Positions 9,041 through 16,473 of a stretch of DNA of 62,723 nt are shown piece after piece. Below the pieces are notes generated by a model, which did not search any database, was not told where the DNA came from, and was given only the letters and a program-made list of their open reading frames with translations. Location of the stretch: positions 1 to 62,723 of the forward strand of contig NZ_LXTW01000003.1 of the NCBI RefSeq assembly GCF_001679005.1, written 5' to 3'. Position 1 is the stretch's first letter. Every line of letters begins with the position of its first letter. The position numbers were made by a program, and so were the translations under genes. The stretch is from Moraxella nonliquefaciens. GTDB taxonomy: Bacteria; Pseudomonadota; Gammaproteobacteria; Pseudomonadales; Moraxellaceae.

Positions 9041-9847
9041 ATGGTGTATCTTTGGTTTGTCATTGCAGGAGCGTTTGCGGGCGTGTGTGCTGGTTTGTTT
9101 GGTATAGGCGGTGGCTTGATTATCGTGCCTGCTTTGATGTGGATTTTGGGGGCGTACGGCTTTCCGAGTGAATTTATCCCCCATGTGTCAGTGGGGACGG
9201 CGTTGGCGACGATTATCATCACCTCTATTAGTTCCTTGACTGCCCACAACAAAAAAGGCGGTGTGCGTTGGGATGTGTTTAAAAATCTGACCTATGGCTT
9301 GGTGGTCGGTTCGCTGTTTGGAGCGTGGGTGGCAACACTCATCAAAGGACAGCATTTACAGGGCTTGATTGGCGTGTTTGCCATCATCATGTCCATACAG
9401 ATGTTTATGAAAAAGGCAGATGAGAACATCAAGCCCTTGCCTGGGTCGTTTAGCCAAAGCGTGGCGGGCGGTGTGATTGGCATGGCTTCGGCGATTTTTG
9501 GGATTGGCGGTGGTAGCCTAAATGTGCCATATCTCACCCATGCAGGTCTGCCCATGAAACAGGCGGTCGGAACTTCGGCGGCGTGCGGTCTGCCCATAGC
9601 CATCGCAGGGGCGTTAGGCTTTATGGTGTTTGGGCAAAGCCATGTGGCAAATATGAGCAAGTCTGTGGCAGGGCTTGTTGGATTTGTGCATTTGCCTGCT
9701 TTTGTTGCCATTAGTGTGGCAAGTTTTATCACTGCCAAACTTGGGGCAAAAATCGCCCACAAACTGCCAGCAGGCACGCTCAAAAAAGCCTTTGCATGCT
9801 TGCTGATTGTGGTGGGTTGTCAGCTCATTTATAAAAGTGTGGTTTAA
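9041..9847 (+). CDS. TSUP-family permease (sulfite exporter TauE/SafE)
   Basis: A 268-residue inner-membrane protein with two repeated halves, each opening with a glycine-rich loop: GLFGIGGGLIIVPALMW near residue 17 and SAIFGIGGGSLNVPYLTHAG near residue 150. This is the signature of the TauE/SafE/YfcA family, which exports or imports sulfur oxyanions or small organosulfonates; the substrate is unknown. The frame is open far upstream, antisense to birA, but the promoter at 9002-9007 and the family N-terminus favour the ATG at 9041. Confidence 0.9.
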   Translation: MVYLWFVIAGAFAGVCAGLFGIGGGLIIVPALMWILGAYGFPSEFIPHVSVGTALATIIITSISSLTAHNKKGGVRWDVFKNLTYGLVVGSLFGAWVATLIKGQHLQGLIGVFAIIMSIQMFMKKADENIKPLPGSFSQSVAGGVIGMASAIFGIGGGSLNVPYLTHAGLPMKQAVGTSAACGLPIAIAGALGFMVFGQSHVANMSKSVAGLVGFVHLPAFVAISVASFITAKLGAKIAHKLPAGTLKKAFACLLIVVGCQLIYKSVV

Positions 9848-10036
9848 AAGAGTCATTGACATTCATGGCAATCCATTTGATATTAAAGTAACATTAAATG
9901 GTTATCTATCGCCATATTTAATCATTAAAGTAACAAATGAAAAATTTACTTAAATAAAAACAAGAGCTTATTAGCTTATTGTTATGCAATGTTTCGTGGA
10001 TGCAAGGATATTTGCCCGAACCCTGCTAACCCCATC
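9848..10036. other. Left boundary of the cassette array
   Basis: AT-rich DNA without a gene between the TSUP permease and the first recognisable array repeat. Repeats of the array begin at about 10037. No integrase, tRNA or attachment site is visible at this boundary. Confidence 0.4.
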
Positions 10037-10090
10037 AGACCACGCCAATCTGCCCCTAACATTTTGGCGGATAAGCAGTATTTGCGATAA
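10037..10090 (+). pseudogene. Remnant of the outer-membrane gene 5' end (scar 1)
   Basis: A degenerate copy of the segment encoding (H)ADLPLTVxDILADK of the full outer-membrane protein at 24581. Here it reads CACGCCAATCTGCCCCTAAC followed by ATTTTGGCGGATAAGCAG and then a stop. It marks the upstream edge of cassette 1, as equivalent scars do for most later cassettes. Confidence 0.7.
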
Positions 10091-10116
10091 ACGGTTTTAA
10101 AATCAAGACAAAATAT

Positions 10117-10202
10117 TTGACAAGTACAATTGTATTTATTACTATATTACATAATAACCGCACTAAGATGATGTCTTTCACCATCATCACCTTAGTGCGG
10201 TT
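10117..10202 (+). promoter_or_regulatory. Cassette 1 promoter and 5'-UTR stem-loop
   Basis: TTGACA (10117-10122) and TACTAT (10140-10145) with 17-bp spacing. A long hairpin follows: AACCGCACTAAG (10156-10167) pairs perfectly with CTTAGTGCGGTT (10191-10202), with an inner GATGATG/CATCATC stem. This block is repeated before the signal-bearing toxin genes of cassettes 9, 10, 13 and 14, with substitutions that partly preserve pairing. I infer an mRNA leader structure or a regulator site. Confidence 0.7.
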
Positions 10203-10223
10203 AGGGCTGTCAGTATCAGACTG

Positions 10224-10718
10224 ATGCTTTTTCACAACGTAATAAAAGGAAAAAACTTTCTGAAAAACCACCCAATCCTAGCACTTAGTGCTACTATTAT
10301 CACCGCCCCTGTTTTTGCAGAGACGACTACTTACCCCACACCAAGCGTAGAGTTATCTACCCAATTTAATGAAGCAACCGACCTATCGTTTGCTTTTGAT
10401 GATACCCAAAACCTGCAAGCAACTGTTATGACAGATAGTGAGATGCAGGAGACAGAGGGGGCGGTTGCTCCGTGGGTTGCGGGGGCTGGATTAGGTGCTG
10501 CAGCTGGTGGTATCGGATACACTTATGGTTGGGCAAGAGGTAATTATAAGTGGAGTAATGCGAAATTTGCAGGGAATGTGACCACAGGGGCTGTAATCGG
10601 TGGTACATTCGGAGCTGCAGGTGCTGCAGCTGGTGGCGGTTTGACGGTAGGAGCTAATGCATGGCGTTTCAATAGTTTTGCTTTGAACTCTGGGGTAAAT
10701 AAAGCTTGGAGGCGTTAA
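10224..10718 (+). CDS. Cassette 1 putative secreted toxin, canonical ATG replaced by CTG
   Basis: Precursor of the array's exported family. The leader runs KNHPILALSATIITAPVFA|ETT (Sec signal). A propeptide with LSFAFDD follows, then MTDSEMQETEGA (double-glycine-type motif) and a glycine/alanine-rich module (VAGAGLGAAAGGIGYTYGWA ... AWRR) similar to the module of cassette 10. In sister genes the signal starts ATGAAAAAACT; here that ATG is CTG (10260-10262), so expression needs a CTG start or the in-frame ATG at 10224, which would add 12 residues ahead of the signal. The altered bases match an IS end elsewhere in the window. The bacteriocin-like role is inferred from architecture. Confidence 0.65.
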   Translation: MLFHNVIKGKNFLKNHPILALSATIITAPVFAETTTYPTPSVELSTQFNEATDLSFAFDDTQNLQATVMTDSEMQETEGAVAPWVAGAGLGAAAGGIGYTYGWARGNYKWSNAKFAGNVTTGAVIGGTFGAAGAAAGGGLTVGANAWRFNSFALNSGVNKAWRR

Positions 10719-10738
10719 AAAGCAAAGATATTGCTTAA

Positions 10739-10767
10739 GAGTGTTAAATGGTAACTTTTTAACACTC
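10739..10767 (+). promoter_or_regulatory. Toxin-immunity intergenic stem-loop, cassette 1
   Basis: GAGTGTTAAA pairs perfectly with TTTAACACTC between the toxin stop and the immunity start. There is no T run after it, so it looks more like an RNA-processing or stabilising element than a simple terminator. Confidence 0.6.
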
Positions 10768-10799
10768 ATACTCTATTAATAATTTAAGTTTACTCAAAA

Positions 10800-11111
10800 A
10801 TGCTTGAAATAATAACATCGCTGTTAGAAGCCGTGAGTGGATATATTGGAGGTAGATTTTTTAAAAATAGAAAATATACCCGTAAAAAAATATTCTTAAT
10901 ATCTTTTTTGGTCTCAGCCATTTTTTTCTTGGTGTATTCATGTTATGAATTGCTTTTTGGGCAAAAAGAATTTATTAAGATTACTTTTTTAATATCTTTG
11001 ATATTATTTATTGCAATATCATTGATACTTTTTATTTTGAAAGTTATAAACTATTTTCTAAACAATGGATATAACGATTGGCATAAGCATAAACAAGGAA
11101 ATGATAAATAA
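10800..11111 (+). CDS. Cassette 1 putative immunity protein (membrane)
   Basis: A 103-residue protein with an amphipathic N-terminus (MLEIITSLLEAVSGYIGG), a basic stretch, two strong hydrophobic segments (IFLISFLVSAIFFLVYS and FLISLILFIAISLILFIL) and a charged C-terminus. The layout parallels the 81-residue proteins at 14616 and 19076, which accompany the same kind of toxin. Position right after the toxin, small size and membrane nature fit an immunity protein against a membrane-active peptide; that role is inference. There is no match to a named family that I recognise. Confidence 0.6.
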   Translation: MLEIITSLLEAVSGYIGGRFFKNRKYTRKKIFLISFLVSAIFFLVYSCYELLFGQKEFIKITFLISLILFIAISLILFILKVINYFLNNGYNDWHKHKQGNDK

Positions 11112-11351
11112 TTTTGTAATCATTTAAAATAAATTTAGCTACTCGTATCTTTTTTGTTCACAAATATCGCCCAATCCAACCTACTCCAAGCCACCGAATG
11201 TTAACAAATAAACCAAATAAAAAATCAGTAAAATTAAAACAAAACACTTGAAACCTAAAATTGTATTTGTTACCATCGTAAGACAATAACCAACACCAAG
11301 ACGACATAAATTGGTACGGTTTTTATGGTGTTAAGTTTTCATAATGTTGAT
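11112..11351. other. Degenerate cassette leader
   Basis: Contains an eroded copy of the array promoter region: TTGTATTTGTTACCATCG and AATAACCAACACCAAGACGA are recognisable against the intact leaders, but the -35, -10 and hairpin are damaged. It belongs to cassette 2. Confidence 0.45.
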
Positions 11352-11774
11352 AAAAGAAAAAATTCCATCGCCACCGCCCCTGCATTTGCAGAAACAACGG
11401 TTTATCAAACCATACTAAGCACTACACCAAGTGTAGAATTATCTACTCAACCAACATAAGAAGCCGACCTATCGTTTGCTTTTGAGGATACTCAAAACCT
11501 GCAAGCAACTGTTATGACAGATAGTCAGATGCAGGAGACACAGGGGGCTTGGGTTGCTAATGCTGTTGGTGGTCTTGCTGGTATGTATGGTGCAGGATAT
11601 GGTTATCTGGCTGGTGGTGGCAATGATCCTTATAAGTTTATTGGTGCTGCCGCTATGGGGGGAGCTCTTGGTTTTGCAAGTCCAGTAAATGGTGTTCGTT
11701 CGGGGCTAACTTCTCTTGGGGTAAGTTTTGCTTCTACTTATGTTTCAACTAAATTTAAAGGAAAATACTGGTAA
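11352..11774 (+). pseudogene. Cassette 2 toxin, decayed leader with in-frame stop
   Basis: The reading frame ATAPAFAETT ... VELSTQPT then TAA (11457-11459), then EADLSFAFEDTQNLQ and MTDSQMQETQGA is continuous apart from the stop and the lost signal start. The module after the GA motif (WVANAVGGLAGMYGAGYGYL ... KFKGKYW) is intact and glycine-rich. From the ATG at 11514 an 86-residue product could be made, but it would lack a signal peptide. The stop sits at the same alignment position as the one in cassette 12. Confidence 0.6.
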
Positions 11775-11846
11775 GTAGTTATATTAACCAACCTTTAAGT
11801 TGAATGTATTTTGGTTGTCCTAATGCCAATATTAAAACACCAATAA

Positions 11847-11886
11847 AAACACTCATAGAATTTAATTTACAAATACGTGAGTGTTT
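11847..11886 (+). promoter_or_regulatory. Toxin-immunity intergenic stem-loop, cassette 2
   Basis: AAACACTCA and TGAGTGTTT form a 9-bp stem with a 22-nt loop ending 10 bp before the immunity start. Same position as in other cassettes, unrelated sequence. Confidence 0.5.
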
Positions 11887-11896
11887 AAGGTTTTAC

Positions 11897-12082
11897 ATGA
11901 AAAATTTTTTAATTGATATCATTTATCTAATTTTTGTGGTGATTATCGCATTTATAGTAACAAAGACCAATTATTTAGAATTAATAGATGGTAATATAAA
12001 CGTCGATAAATTTTATACTGATATCATCATCATACCAATTTGTGCGATTTTAATCAGAACAATAATAAAAAAAATGTGGTGA
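11897..12082 (+). CDS. Cassette 2 putative immunity protein (membrane)
   Basis: A 61-residue protein, MKNFLIDIIYLIFVVIIAFI ..., with an N-terminal hydrophobic helix, a short polar loop and a second hydrophobic helix (IIIIPICAILIRTII) with a basic tail. The frame is open 31 codons further upstream, but that part crosses the intergenic hairpin, so the ATG at 11897 is preferred. It follows the cassette 2 toxin and is probably its cognate partner; function inferred from position. Confidence 0.5.
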   Translation: MKNFLIDIIYLIFVVIIAFIVTKTNYLELIDGNINVDKFYTDIIIIPICAILIRTIIKKMW

Positions 12083-12294
12083 TTATTGCATAATTTTAGC
12101 ATTACTTCTCTTATATTTTAGTATGAATTGCAAATCTTAATATGAATACAAAAAGTCATATTGTCAGCCAACAATAAGAGAAAACAAATGGCACAAAAAA
12201 CAACGGTCATATTTTTTTATGGTGGTCGATACCATAGATAAATATTAAATAAATCTTAAATAGATTTAATTTCTTTAAAAATATGAGGTGTATC

Positions 12295-12714
12295 ATGTTT
12301 TTTGAAATAAAGCCTTTTAATGGCATAGAAAAACATTCTTTTTACTTGTCGGGTCATTATTTATCAAAAGACACCCAAAAAAATAATATTATTGGCTGGG
12401 CTTGGGAATTGAGTGATTGTCATATTGTCATTGATGGGAAAACGCTTGATAATAATTTACCAAAAAAACAGCTAAAAAAAATTTATAGAGACATACAGCT
12501 TGGAAGAACCATTGCTCAATATCAAAGGTGTTTAAATAAAAATGGGGAATTATTTTTGTATGATGTTTTTGATAAAGTTGGTGATTTTAAATTTTCTATT
12601 TACGAAGAAGATTGTGAGCCATCTAATTTTATCAAAAAAATAAATATAAAAGATTTAAAAGCTGGTCTGATAATAAATACAGACATTACATTTTTAGTGG
12701 TAAATAAAATTTAG
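12295..12714 (+). CDS. Cassette 3 orphan soluble protein, possible immunity protein
   Basis: A 139-residue acidic/lysine-rich soluble protein beginning MFFEIKPFNGIEKHSFYLSG, with no signal peptide or membrane segment. The start at 12295 follows GAGGTG with good spacing; an in-frame ATG 12 bp upstream overlaps that site. No toxin gene sits in front of it. Its size, composition and place in the array resemble the soluble protein at 21488, which follows a toxin with a non-membrane module. I read it as an orphan immunity gene left after toxin loss. No named family recognised. Confidence 0.5.
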   Translation: MFFEIKPFNGIEKHSFYLSGHYLSKDTQKNNIIGWAWELSDCHIVIDGKTLDNNLPKKQLKKIYRDIQLGRTIAQYQRCLNKNGELFLYDVFDKVGDFKFSIYEEDCEPSNFIKKINIKDLKAGLIINTDITFLVVNKI

Positions 12715-12782
12715 TGGCAATTTTTTAATCAATTTGCTAATGACTGATGGTTTTTCACAATCTTAAAAAATAGAAAAATGTT

Positions 12783-12936
12783 ATGAAAAAACTCTCAATC
12801 TTAGCACCACTGTTGCCATTACCCCTGCTTATGCAGAGACGACAACCCAATATAACACACCCAGCACAGAATTATCTACGAATTATCTACCCAACAAGCG
12901 GATTTGTCTTTTACTTTTGATTACAAAAATTCCAAA
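12783..12936 (+). pseudogene. Cassette 4 toxin leader fragment, frameshifted
   Basis: ATGAAAAAACTCTCAATC and a preceding AAAAATAG-type leader match the intact signal peptides, but about 10 bp (CTTAGTGCTA in sisters) are missing after TTAGCA, which destroys the frame. Propeptide codons for TQYNTPSTELST, then QQADLSF, are recognisable before similarity ends. No toxin module remains. Confidence 0.65.
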
Positions 12937-12947
12937 AGGTATTGATT

Positions 12948-13351
12948 ATGTCATTTTGTTTTATGATACAATCTAAAAATGACGTGGTAAAATATGTAAA
13001 AGACTATTTTGCTGCCAATTTTGATGCAAGAAGAAGATTTCATGTTGATTATTATCGTTATGATGATATTTATGTGTTTTCTTATGGTTTTAGTGGTATT
13101 TTAGTGGAAGGAGAAGATAAGAAAGGAGAAAACAAGAATAACTGCGTCAGTTTTTTCTGTCAGATATTGCTGTTGGCATATTTCAATCACTGATAAAAAA
13201 TCATATTGGATTTAACTTTGCTTTTGTTAATCTAAGGCATAAAGAAGATGAAGAAATGATTTTTAGAGATATTATTAAAAACCCAAAAGTTAAATATCAA
13301 TTAAATAATTCTTATTATATTATAGAGAGAAAATTGTACTGCATAAGATGA
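12948..13351 (+). pseudogene. Cassette 4 soluble immunity-like gene, frameshifted
   Basis: Begins MSFCFMIQSKNDVVKYVKDY after AAAAGGT. It reads through HVDYYRYDDIYVFSYGF to about 13145, then must shift one frame to continue FLSDIAVGIFQSLIKNHIGF ... NSYYIIERKLYCIR and stop at 13349-13351. Joined, it gives about 133 residues. The YYRYD motif also occurs in the soluble protein of cassette 12 (YGYYRYDE), and both end in an N-x-Y-x-I segment, so the two may be distant relatives. It is probably an inactivated immunity gene. Confidence 0.5.
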
Positions 13352-13452
13352 TAAGGTATTATGAAAAATACAGTAAAATACAGTATTGGTTATTTTAAGT
13401 GAACAAGATAGTGGCTTTAAAAAACCATTCAGTGTCAGTTTGTGGATATTTT

Positions 13453-13529
13453 ATGAATTCAAAGACCTGCCATTAACCGTTGATGATTTGTTGGCGGATA
13501 AGAGATATTTATCCAGATGATTGATGGTA
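13453..13529 (+). pseudogene. Outer-membrane gene scar 2
   Basis: ATGAATTCAAAGACCTGCC joins a start region directly to codons for LPLTVDDLLADKRYLSR-stop. The signal-peptide codons have been deleted compared with scars at 14352 and 15195. It precedes the leaderless cassette 5. Confidence 0.6.
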
Positions 13530-13561
13530 AAATCAAGACAAAAGATAATTGACAGGCACGG

Positions 13562-13996
13562 TTGTTATTATTATCAAGAATAATAACCAAATTATCTACC
13601 AAACAAGTGGGTTTGTCTTTTGCTTTTGATGGTGTAGAAAATTTACAAGCCACTGACATGACACTTGTAGAGATGCAAGAGACACAGGGGGCAGCGTTGC
13701 CATTTGTGGCAGGCGTCTTGGTGGGCGGTGCGATTGGTGCTTGGTCTAATCATGGTGCGAGCTATGCTAAAAATGGTCGATTAGCATCTACTAGAAGCAC
13801 TTTGTATGCGACGGGTGGTGGCATGGTTGGTGGTGTTTACTCTGGTGCTATGCTTAAAGGTGCTGGTATTTCTACAAGCATTTTTGCAAAAAGTGCTTGG
13901 AAAGGTGGCACAGGGGTGGCTAATGCCACAATTAGAATTAATGGTGCTTTTTTGGGTCAAGGAACTGTGGGTGGCTACAAACGCAAGAGCAGATAA
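13562..13996 (+). CDS. Cassette 5 leaderless (silent) toxin module
   Basis: Open frame with propeptide KLSTKQVGLSFAFDGVENLQ, motif MTLVEMQETQGA and an intact module of about 88 residues (ALPFVAGVLVGGAIGAWSNH ... VGGYKRKSR). The whole segment from the 5'-UTR hairpin through the Sec signal is missing: the promoter-like TTGACAGGCACGG runs straight into ACCAAATTATCTACC. The same junction occurs in cassettes 7 and 11. No good ribosome-binding site or ATG precedes the propeptide (the open frame begins at a TTG), so I regard this as an unexpressed cassette whose module could be restored by recombination. Confidence 0.5.
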   Translation: MLLLSRIITKLSTKQVGLSFAFDGVENLQATDMTLVEMQETQGAALPFVAGVLVGGAIGAWSNHGASYAKNGRLASTRSTLYATGGGMVGGVYSGAMLKGAGISTSIFAKSAWKGGTGVANATIRINGAFLGQGTVGGYKRKSR

Positions 13997-14007
13997 TTGA
14001 TGACTTG

Positions 14008-14038
14008 CCAAGTTTAATGCGTATGGCATTAAACTTGG
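14008..14038 (+). promoter_or_regulatory. Toxin-immunity intergenic stem-loop, cassette 5
   Basis: CCAAGTTTAATGC and GCATTAAACTTGG form a perfect 13-bp stem with a 5-nt loop, starting 12 bp after the toxin stop. Confidence 0.7.
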
Positions 14039-14074
14039 TGTGGGTTAATAAAATAGGTATTAAGAAGTCAATTT

Positions 14075-14365
14075 ATGGACGATAATTTAGTTGTTGTTAT
14101 ACTTATTATTTTGTTTGGCGATAAATTCATTAAGTTTATCATAGATAATGATAGAAATATACCATTGCCATTTTTATTGATATACTTTATTCTTTTTGCA
14201 GTCATTTTTCATGTGGGATTGTCTTTTTTTGTGCTTGTGTTTTTAATAAAAGGATTTCATATCCCTTGGATGTCTCTTTGTATTGTTAGTATGTTGATTA
14301 GTTTTTTTTCTACATTGGTTTTGTTATTAATCGATAGAAGCAGAGGTCAAAATGGTGCGACTTAG
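14075..14365 (+). CDS. Cassette 5 putative immunity protein (membrane)
   Basis: A 96-residue protein, MDDNLVVVILIILFGDKF ..., with about three hydrophobic helices and a charged C-terminus (IDRSRGQNGAT). It follows the leaderless cassette 5 toxin and its end overlaps the start of outer-membrane scar 3 by 14 bp. It shows no resemblance to the immunity proteins of other cassettes, as expected if each partner is matched to its own toxin. Function inferred. Confidence 0.55.
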   Translation: MDDNLVVVILIILFGDKFIKFIIDNDRNIPLPFLLIYFILFAVIFHVGLSFFVLVFLIKGFHIPWMSLCIVSMLISFFSTLVLLLIDRSRGQNGAT

Positions 14366-14468
14366 ACAATTTATTGTGATGCTATGTTGTTTTGGGGTAG
14401 GATTTGCCCACGCCGACTTACCCCTAACCGTTGATGATTTATTGGCGGATAAGCAGTATTTGCGATAA
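14352..14468 (+). pseudogene. Outer-membrane gene scar 3
   Basis: A 38-codon frame: signal peptide MVRLRQFIVMLCCFGVGFAHA followed by DLPLTVDDLLADKQYLR and a stop. It corresponds to the first 30-odd residues of the barrel protein at 24581 and then breaks at the ADK codon into the next cassette's leader. Confidence 0.75.
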
Positions 14469-14494
14469 ACGGTTTTGAAATTGAGACGAAATAT

Positions 14495-14590
14495 TTTACA
14501 AGTACAACTGTATTTGTTACTATATTACATAATAACCGTACTAAGATGATATCTTTCTTTCACCATCACCACCAGTGCGGTTATCCATCA
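14495..14590 (+). promoter_or_regulatory. Cassette 6 promoter and altered 5'-UTR
   Basis: TTTACA (14495-14500) and TACTAT (14518-14523), 17-bp spacing, the same promoter as in cassette 14. The following hairpin is damaged on its 3' side (ACCACCAGTGCGGTTATCC) and instead of a signal peptide the sequence leads directly to the immunity gene at 14616. Confidence 0.55.
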
Positions 14591-14615
14591 TAATTTACAA
14601 TTTTAGGTAAGTTTT

Positions 14616-14861
14616 ATGTTTGACTTATTATCCGGTTTGTTATCTTATGTGGGTGATGATGTTGCAAAAACAAAATCTAAAAAAAAGCAACTCATCATTT
14701 CATTAATTTTTGGTTTTTTGATATTTTTAGCCATTTGCATTGAAGAGTTTTTTGCCAATTCAAGTGCAAGTCTAATATTATTTACCTTGGGGTTGAGTTT
14801 TTTATCATCAATGCTGATATTTATTTGTTTTTTGATTGCCAATGTATTGAAAAATAAATAG
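14616..14861 (+). CDS. Cassette 6 orphan immunity protein (membrane)
   Basis: An 81-residue protein MFDLLSGLLSYVGDDVAKTK ... with a charged linker and two hydrophobic helices. It is a clear paralogue of the 81-residue protein at 19076 (MFDILSGLLSYNDESLSRLK ...), sharing FGFLIFLxIC and the SxxLIxFxxxxSxxSS pattern. The toxin gene is absent: the array promoter drives the immunity gene directly. This layout would keep protection against a toxin of the cassette 1/10 type. Function inferred. Confidence 0.6.
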   Translation: MFDLLSGLLSYVGDDVAKTKSKKKQLIISLIFGFLIFLAICIEEFFANSSASLILFTLGLSFLSSMLIFICFLIANVLKNK

Positions 14862-14922
14862 AATTTTATTAGCATGCCACTTTCCCCATAGGTGGTTTGA
14901 GCTTTATAAAAAACAAAACATT

Positions 14923-15202
14923 ATGATGAAATATATTATGAAAAAATGCCCTAACTGTCATAAAAAATGTATTGATGTCCTAGAATATTCTGGTAAATGC
15001 CCTTGTTGCAAAGAAGCCATACAAACGCCAGTATTTTTTTTCTGCATATCTAATGATTGTCCTGATGATTGTTATGTCTGCTGGCGTATATATAAATAGT
15101 TATTTTTTGATAACATTTGCTTTTTTAATGATTGTCATCTATAAGCTATTTTCCTATCAAATAGATTTACTGTTGTTTCCATTGATGGTTAAAAATGAAT
15201 AA
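14923..15202 (+). pseudogene. Zinc-ribbon membrane protein, frameshifted at a T8 tract
   Basis: The N-terminal half encodes a zinc ribbon with two CxxC pairs (KKCPNCHKKC and KCPCCKEAIQ). At a run of eight T (15014-15021) the frame changes. With seven T the protein would continue SAYLMIVLMIVMSAGVYINS ... LLLFPLMVKNE through two hydrophobic helices to the stop at 15200-15202. As written it ends after about 59 residues. The homopolymer suggests slippage, either decay or phase variation. It could be a second immunity-type gene of cassette 6; no named family recognised. Confidence 0.5.
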
Positions 15203-15335
15203 TCAATGGCGTTTTATATATCCAAAATATACTTTGTTTACTTTATTGATTCTACTACTGCCCCCATCAGCCTATGCCGACCTGCCCTTAACCGTTGATG
15301 ATTTGTTGGCGGATAAGAGATATTTATCCAGATGA
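15195..15335 (+). pseudogene. Outer-membrane gene scar 4
   Basis: A 46-codon frame beginning MNNQWRFIYPKYTLF, with a hydrophobic signal ending PSAYA and then DLPLTVDDLLADKRYLSR and a stop. The signal peptide differs from the other scars while the DLPLTV block is constant, so this fragment comes from a divergent allele. Confidence 0.7.
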
Positions 15336-15375
15336 TTGGTGGTAAAATCAAGACAAAAGACAATTGACAGGCACG

Positions 15376-15718
15376 GTTATTATTATTATCAACAATAATA
15401 ACCAAATTATCTACCAAACAAGCGGATTTGTCTTTTGCTTTTGATGATGCAGAAAATTTACAAGCGGTTGTCATGACTGATGGGCAGATGCAAGAGATAC
15501 AGGGGGCATTTTAGTTACATGTCAGGTGCAACTGCGAGCGGTACATACAACATTATCATGGAGCATCGGTCTTGGGCGGTGCGGGTGTTGGACTTTTAAA
15601 TCCCATAACTAGTGGCGCTGCACTTTTAAATGGGACTGCTGGTGTCGTAGCAGGGGCAGGAGCAGGGGCGTTTGCTGGTCATGCTTCTATATTGGGTACA
15701 AATATGAATATTCGTTAA
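15376..15718 (+). pseudogene. Cassette 7 leaderless toxin, frameshifted
   Basis: Shares the leader deletion of cassettes 5 and 11. The propeptide (KQADLSFAFDDAENLQ, MTDGQMQEIQGA) reads into a stop at the GA motif. The downstream module survives in other frames (YMSGATASGTYN, then LLNPITSGAALLNGTAG and AGAGAGAFAGHASILGTNMN) and resembles the cassette 14 module. At least two indels are needed to restore it. Confidence 0.6.
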
Positions 15719-15740
15719 TTAACTTACTAACTTACTAACA

Positions 15741-15840
15741 GACTTCCTGTGAGCCTTATTTGGCTGACTTTGAATTCCTGATTAAGTTTCGATGAAAGTC
15801 AAATGATTAATGTTTTTAACCATTAGCATTATAGGAAGTC
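15741..15840 (+). promoter_or_regulatory. Toxin-immunity intergenic inverted repeat, cassette 7
   Basis: GACTTCCT (15741-15748) and AGGAAGTC (15833-15840) bracket a region with an inner GACTTT/AAAGTC pair. It is a larger and weaker structure than in other cassettes, but sits in the same place between toxin and membrane protein. Confidence 0.4.
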
Positions 15841-15913
15841 TAACAGTTTAATCAAGTACAATTAGCCAAAAGGTAGTTAAGTTTCTCCTTGGAGTTGTAT
15901 TGGAAATTGTGTT

Positions 15914-16153
15914 ATGATTGTTGCATATATTTTAATTACTTGTGGCTTTTTCCTTGCCTGCATAAAACATATTTCAATAATTGCAACCAAGCCTTCTTTA
16001 CGATTATTTTTGCATTGCATATCGGTAATGATGGTGGTATCAAGCCCTATGTTTATCAAAAATATGCAAATGCAAGAGTTTTTATATTTTATTGGGTATG
16101 TTGCTTTGATGACTATTACATTTTTTTATATAACATATAAAATCTTGAACTGA
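15914..16153 (+). CDS. Cassette 7 putative immunity protein (membrane)
   Basis: A 79-residue hydrophobic protein, MIVAYILITCGFFLACIKHI ..., with about three membrane helices (IVAYILITCGFFLACI; LFLHCISVMMVVSSPMFI; FLYFIGYVALMTITFFYI). It follows the decayed cassette 7 toxin and is the likely surviving immunity gene. No named family recognised; unrelated in sequence to neighbouring immunity proteins. Confidence 0.5.
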   Translation: MIVAYILITCGFFLACIKHISIIATKPSLRLFLHCISVMMVVSSPMFIKNMQMQEFLYFIGYVALMTITFFYITYKILN

Positions 16154-16168
16154 TTTTGAGCCCGTAGA

Positions 16169-16274
16169 GCTCGTAGGTTGGGTAAGCGATAGCGATACCC
16201 AAATAGCGATACCCAATAGATGTAAGGCTTGGCTTAAAATGTCAGATTTTGTATCTCAACCTAACCTACCGAGC
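16169..16274. repeat. MITE-like repeat, copy A (106 bp)
   Basis: Bounded by imperfect inverted ends GCTCGTAGGTTGGGT and (reverse strand) GCTCGGTAGGTTAGGTT. It contains two tandem GCGATACCCAA units and no coding capacity. It is the same as copies B (16998) and C (24413). Its right end abuts a toxin fragment exactly at a GAGC sequence. Confidence 0.7.
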
Positions 16275-16399
16275 TTGGCGGTGCTGCTAGTCCTGCAACA
16301 GGCATCGGTAGTGTGGCTGGGGGGTTAGGGTTTGGCACAGCATCTGGTGCAGCCACAGGATACTTAACATCTAAATTCCCAACAATAAATGTAAAATAA
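16275..16399 (+). pseudogene. Cassette 8 toxin 3' fragment
   Basis: Encodes only the last about 40 residues (LGGAASPATGIGSVAGGLGF ... KFPTINVK), nearly identical to the end of the cassette 14 toxin. The 5' part has been replaced by MITE copy A. It is therefore a recombination remnant, not an expressible gene. Confidence 0.75.
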
Positions 16400-16414
16400 C
16401 CCAATAATTATTTA

Positions 16415-16449
16415 TACAATCTCATTTTGATTTACTAGATGAGATTGTA
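16415..16449 (+). promoter_or_regulatory. Toxin-immunity intergenic stem-loop, cassette 8
   Basis: TACAATCTCAT and ATGAGATTGTA, an 11-bp perfect stem, 15 bp after the toxin stop. Duplicate of the cassette 14 structure. Confidence 0.6.
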
Positions 16450-16473
16450 TTTCTATGATATGGGAGTATGCGC

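Noticed and set aside
15889..16140. Alternative 83-residue frame overlapping the cassette 7 membrane protein
   Set aside because: It overlaps the 15914 frame out of phase and is cysteine/aromatic-rich without membrane pattern or ribosome-binding site.
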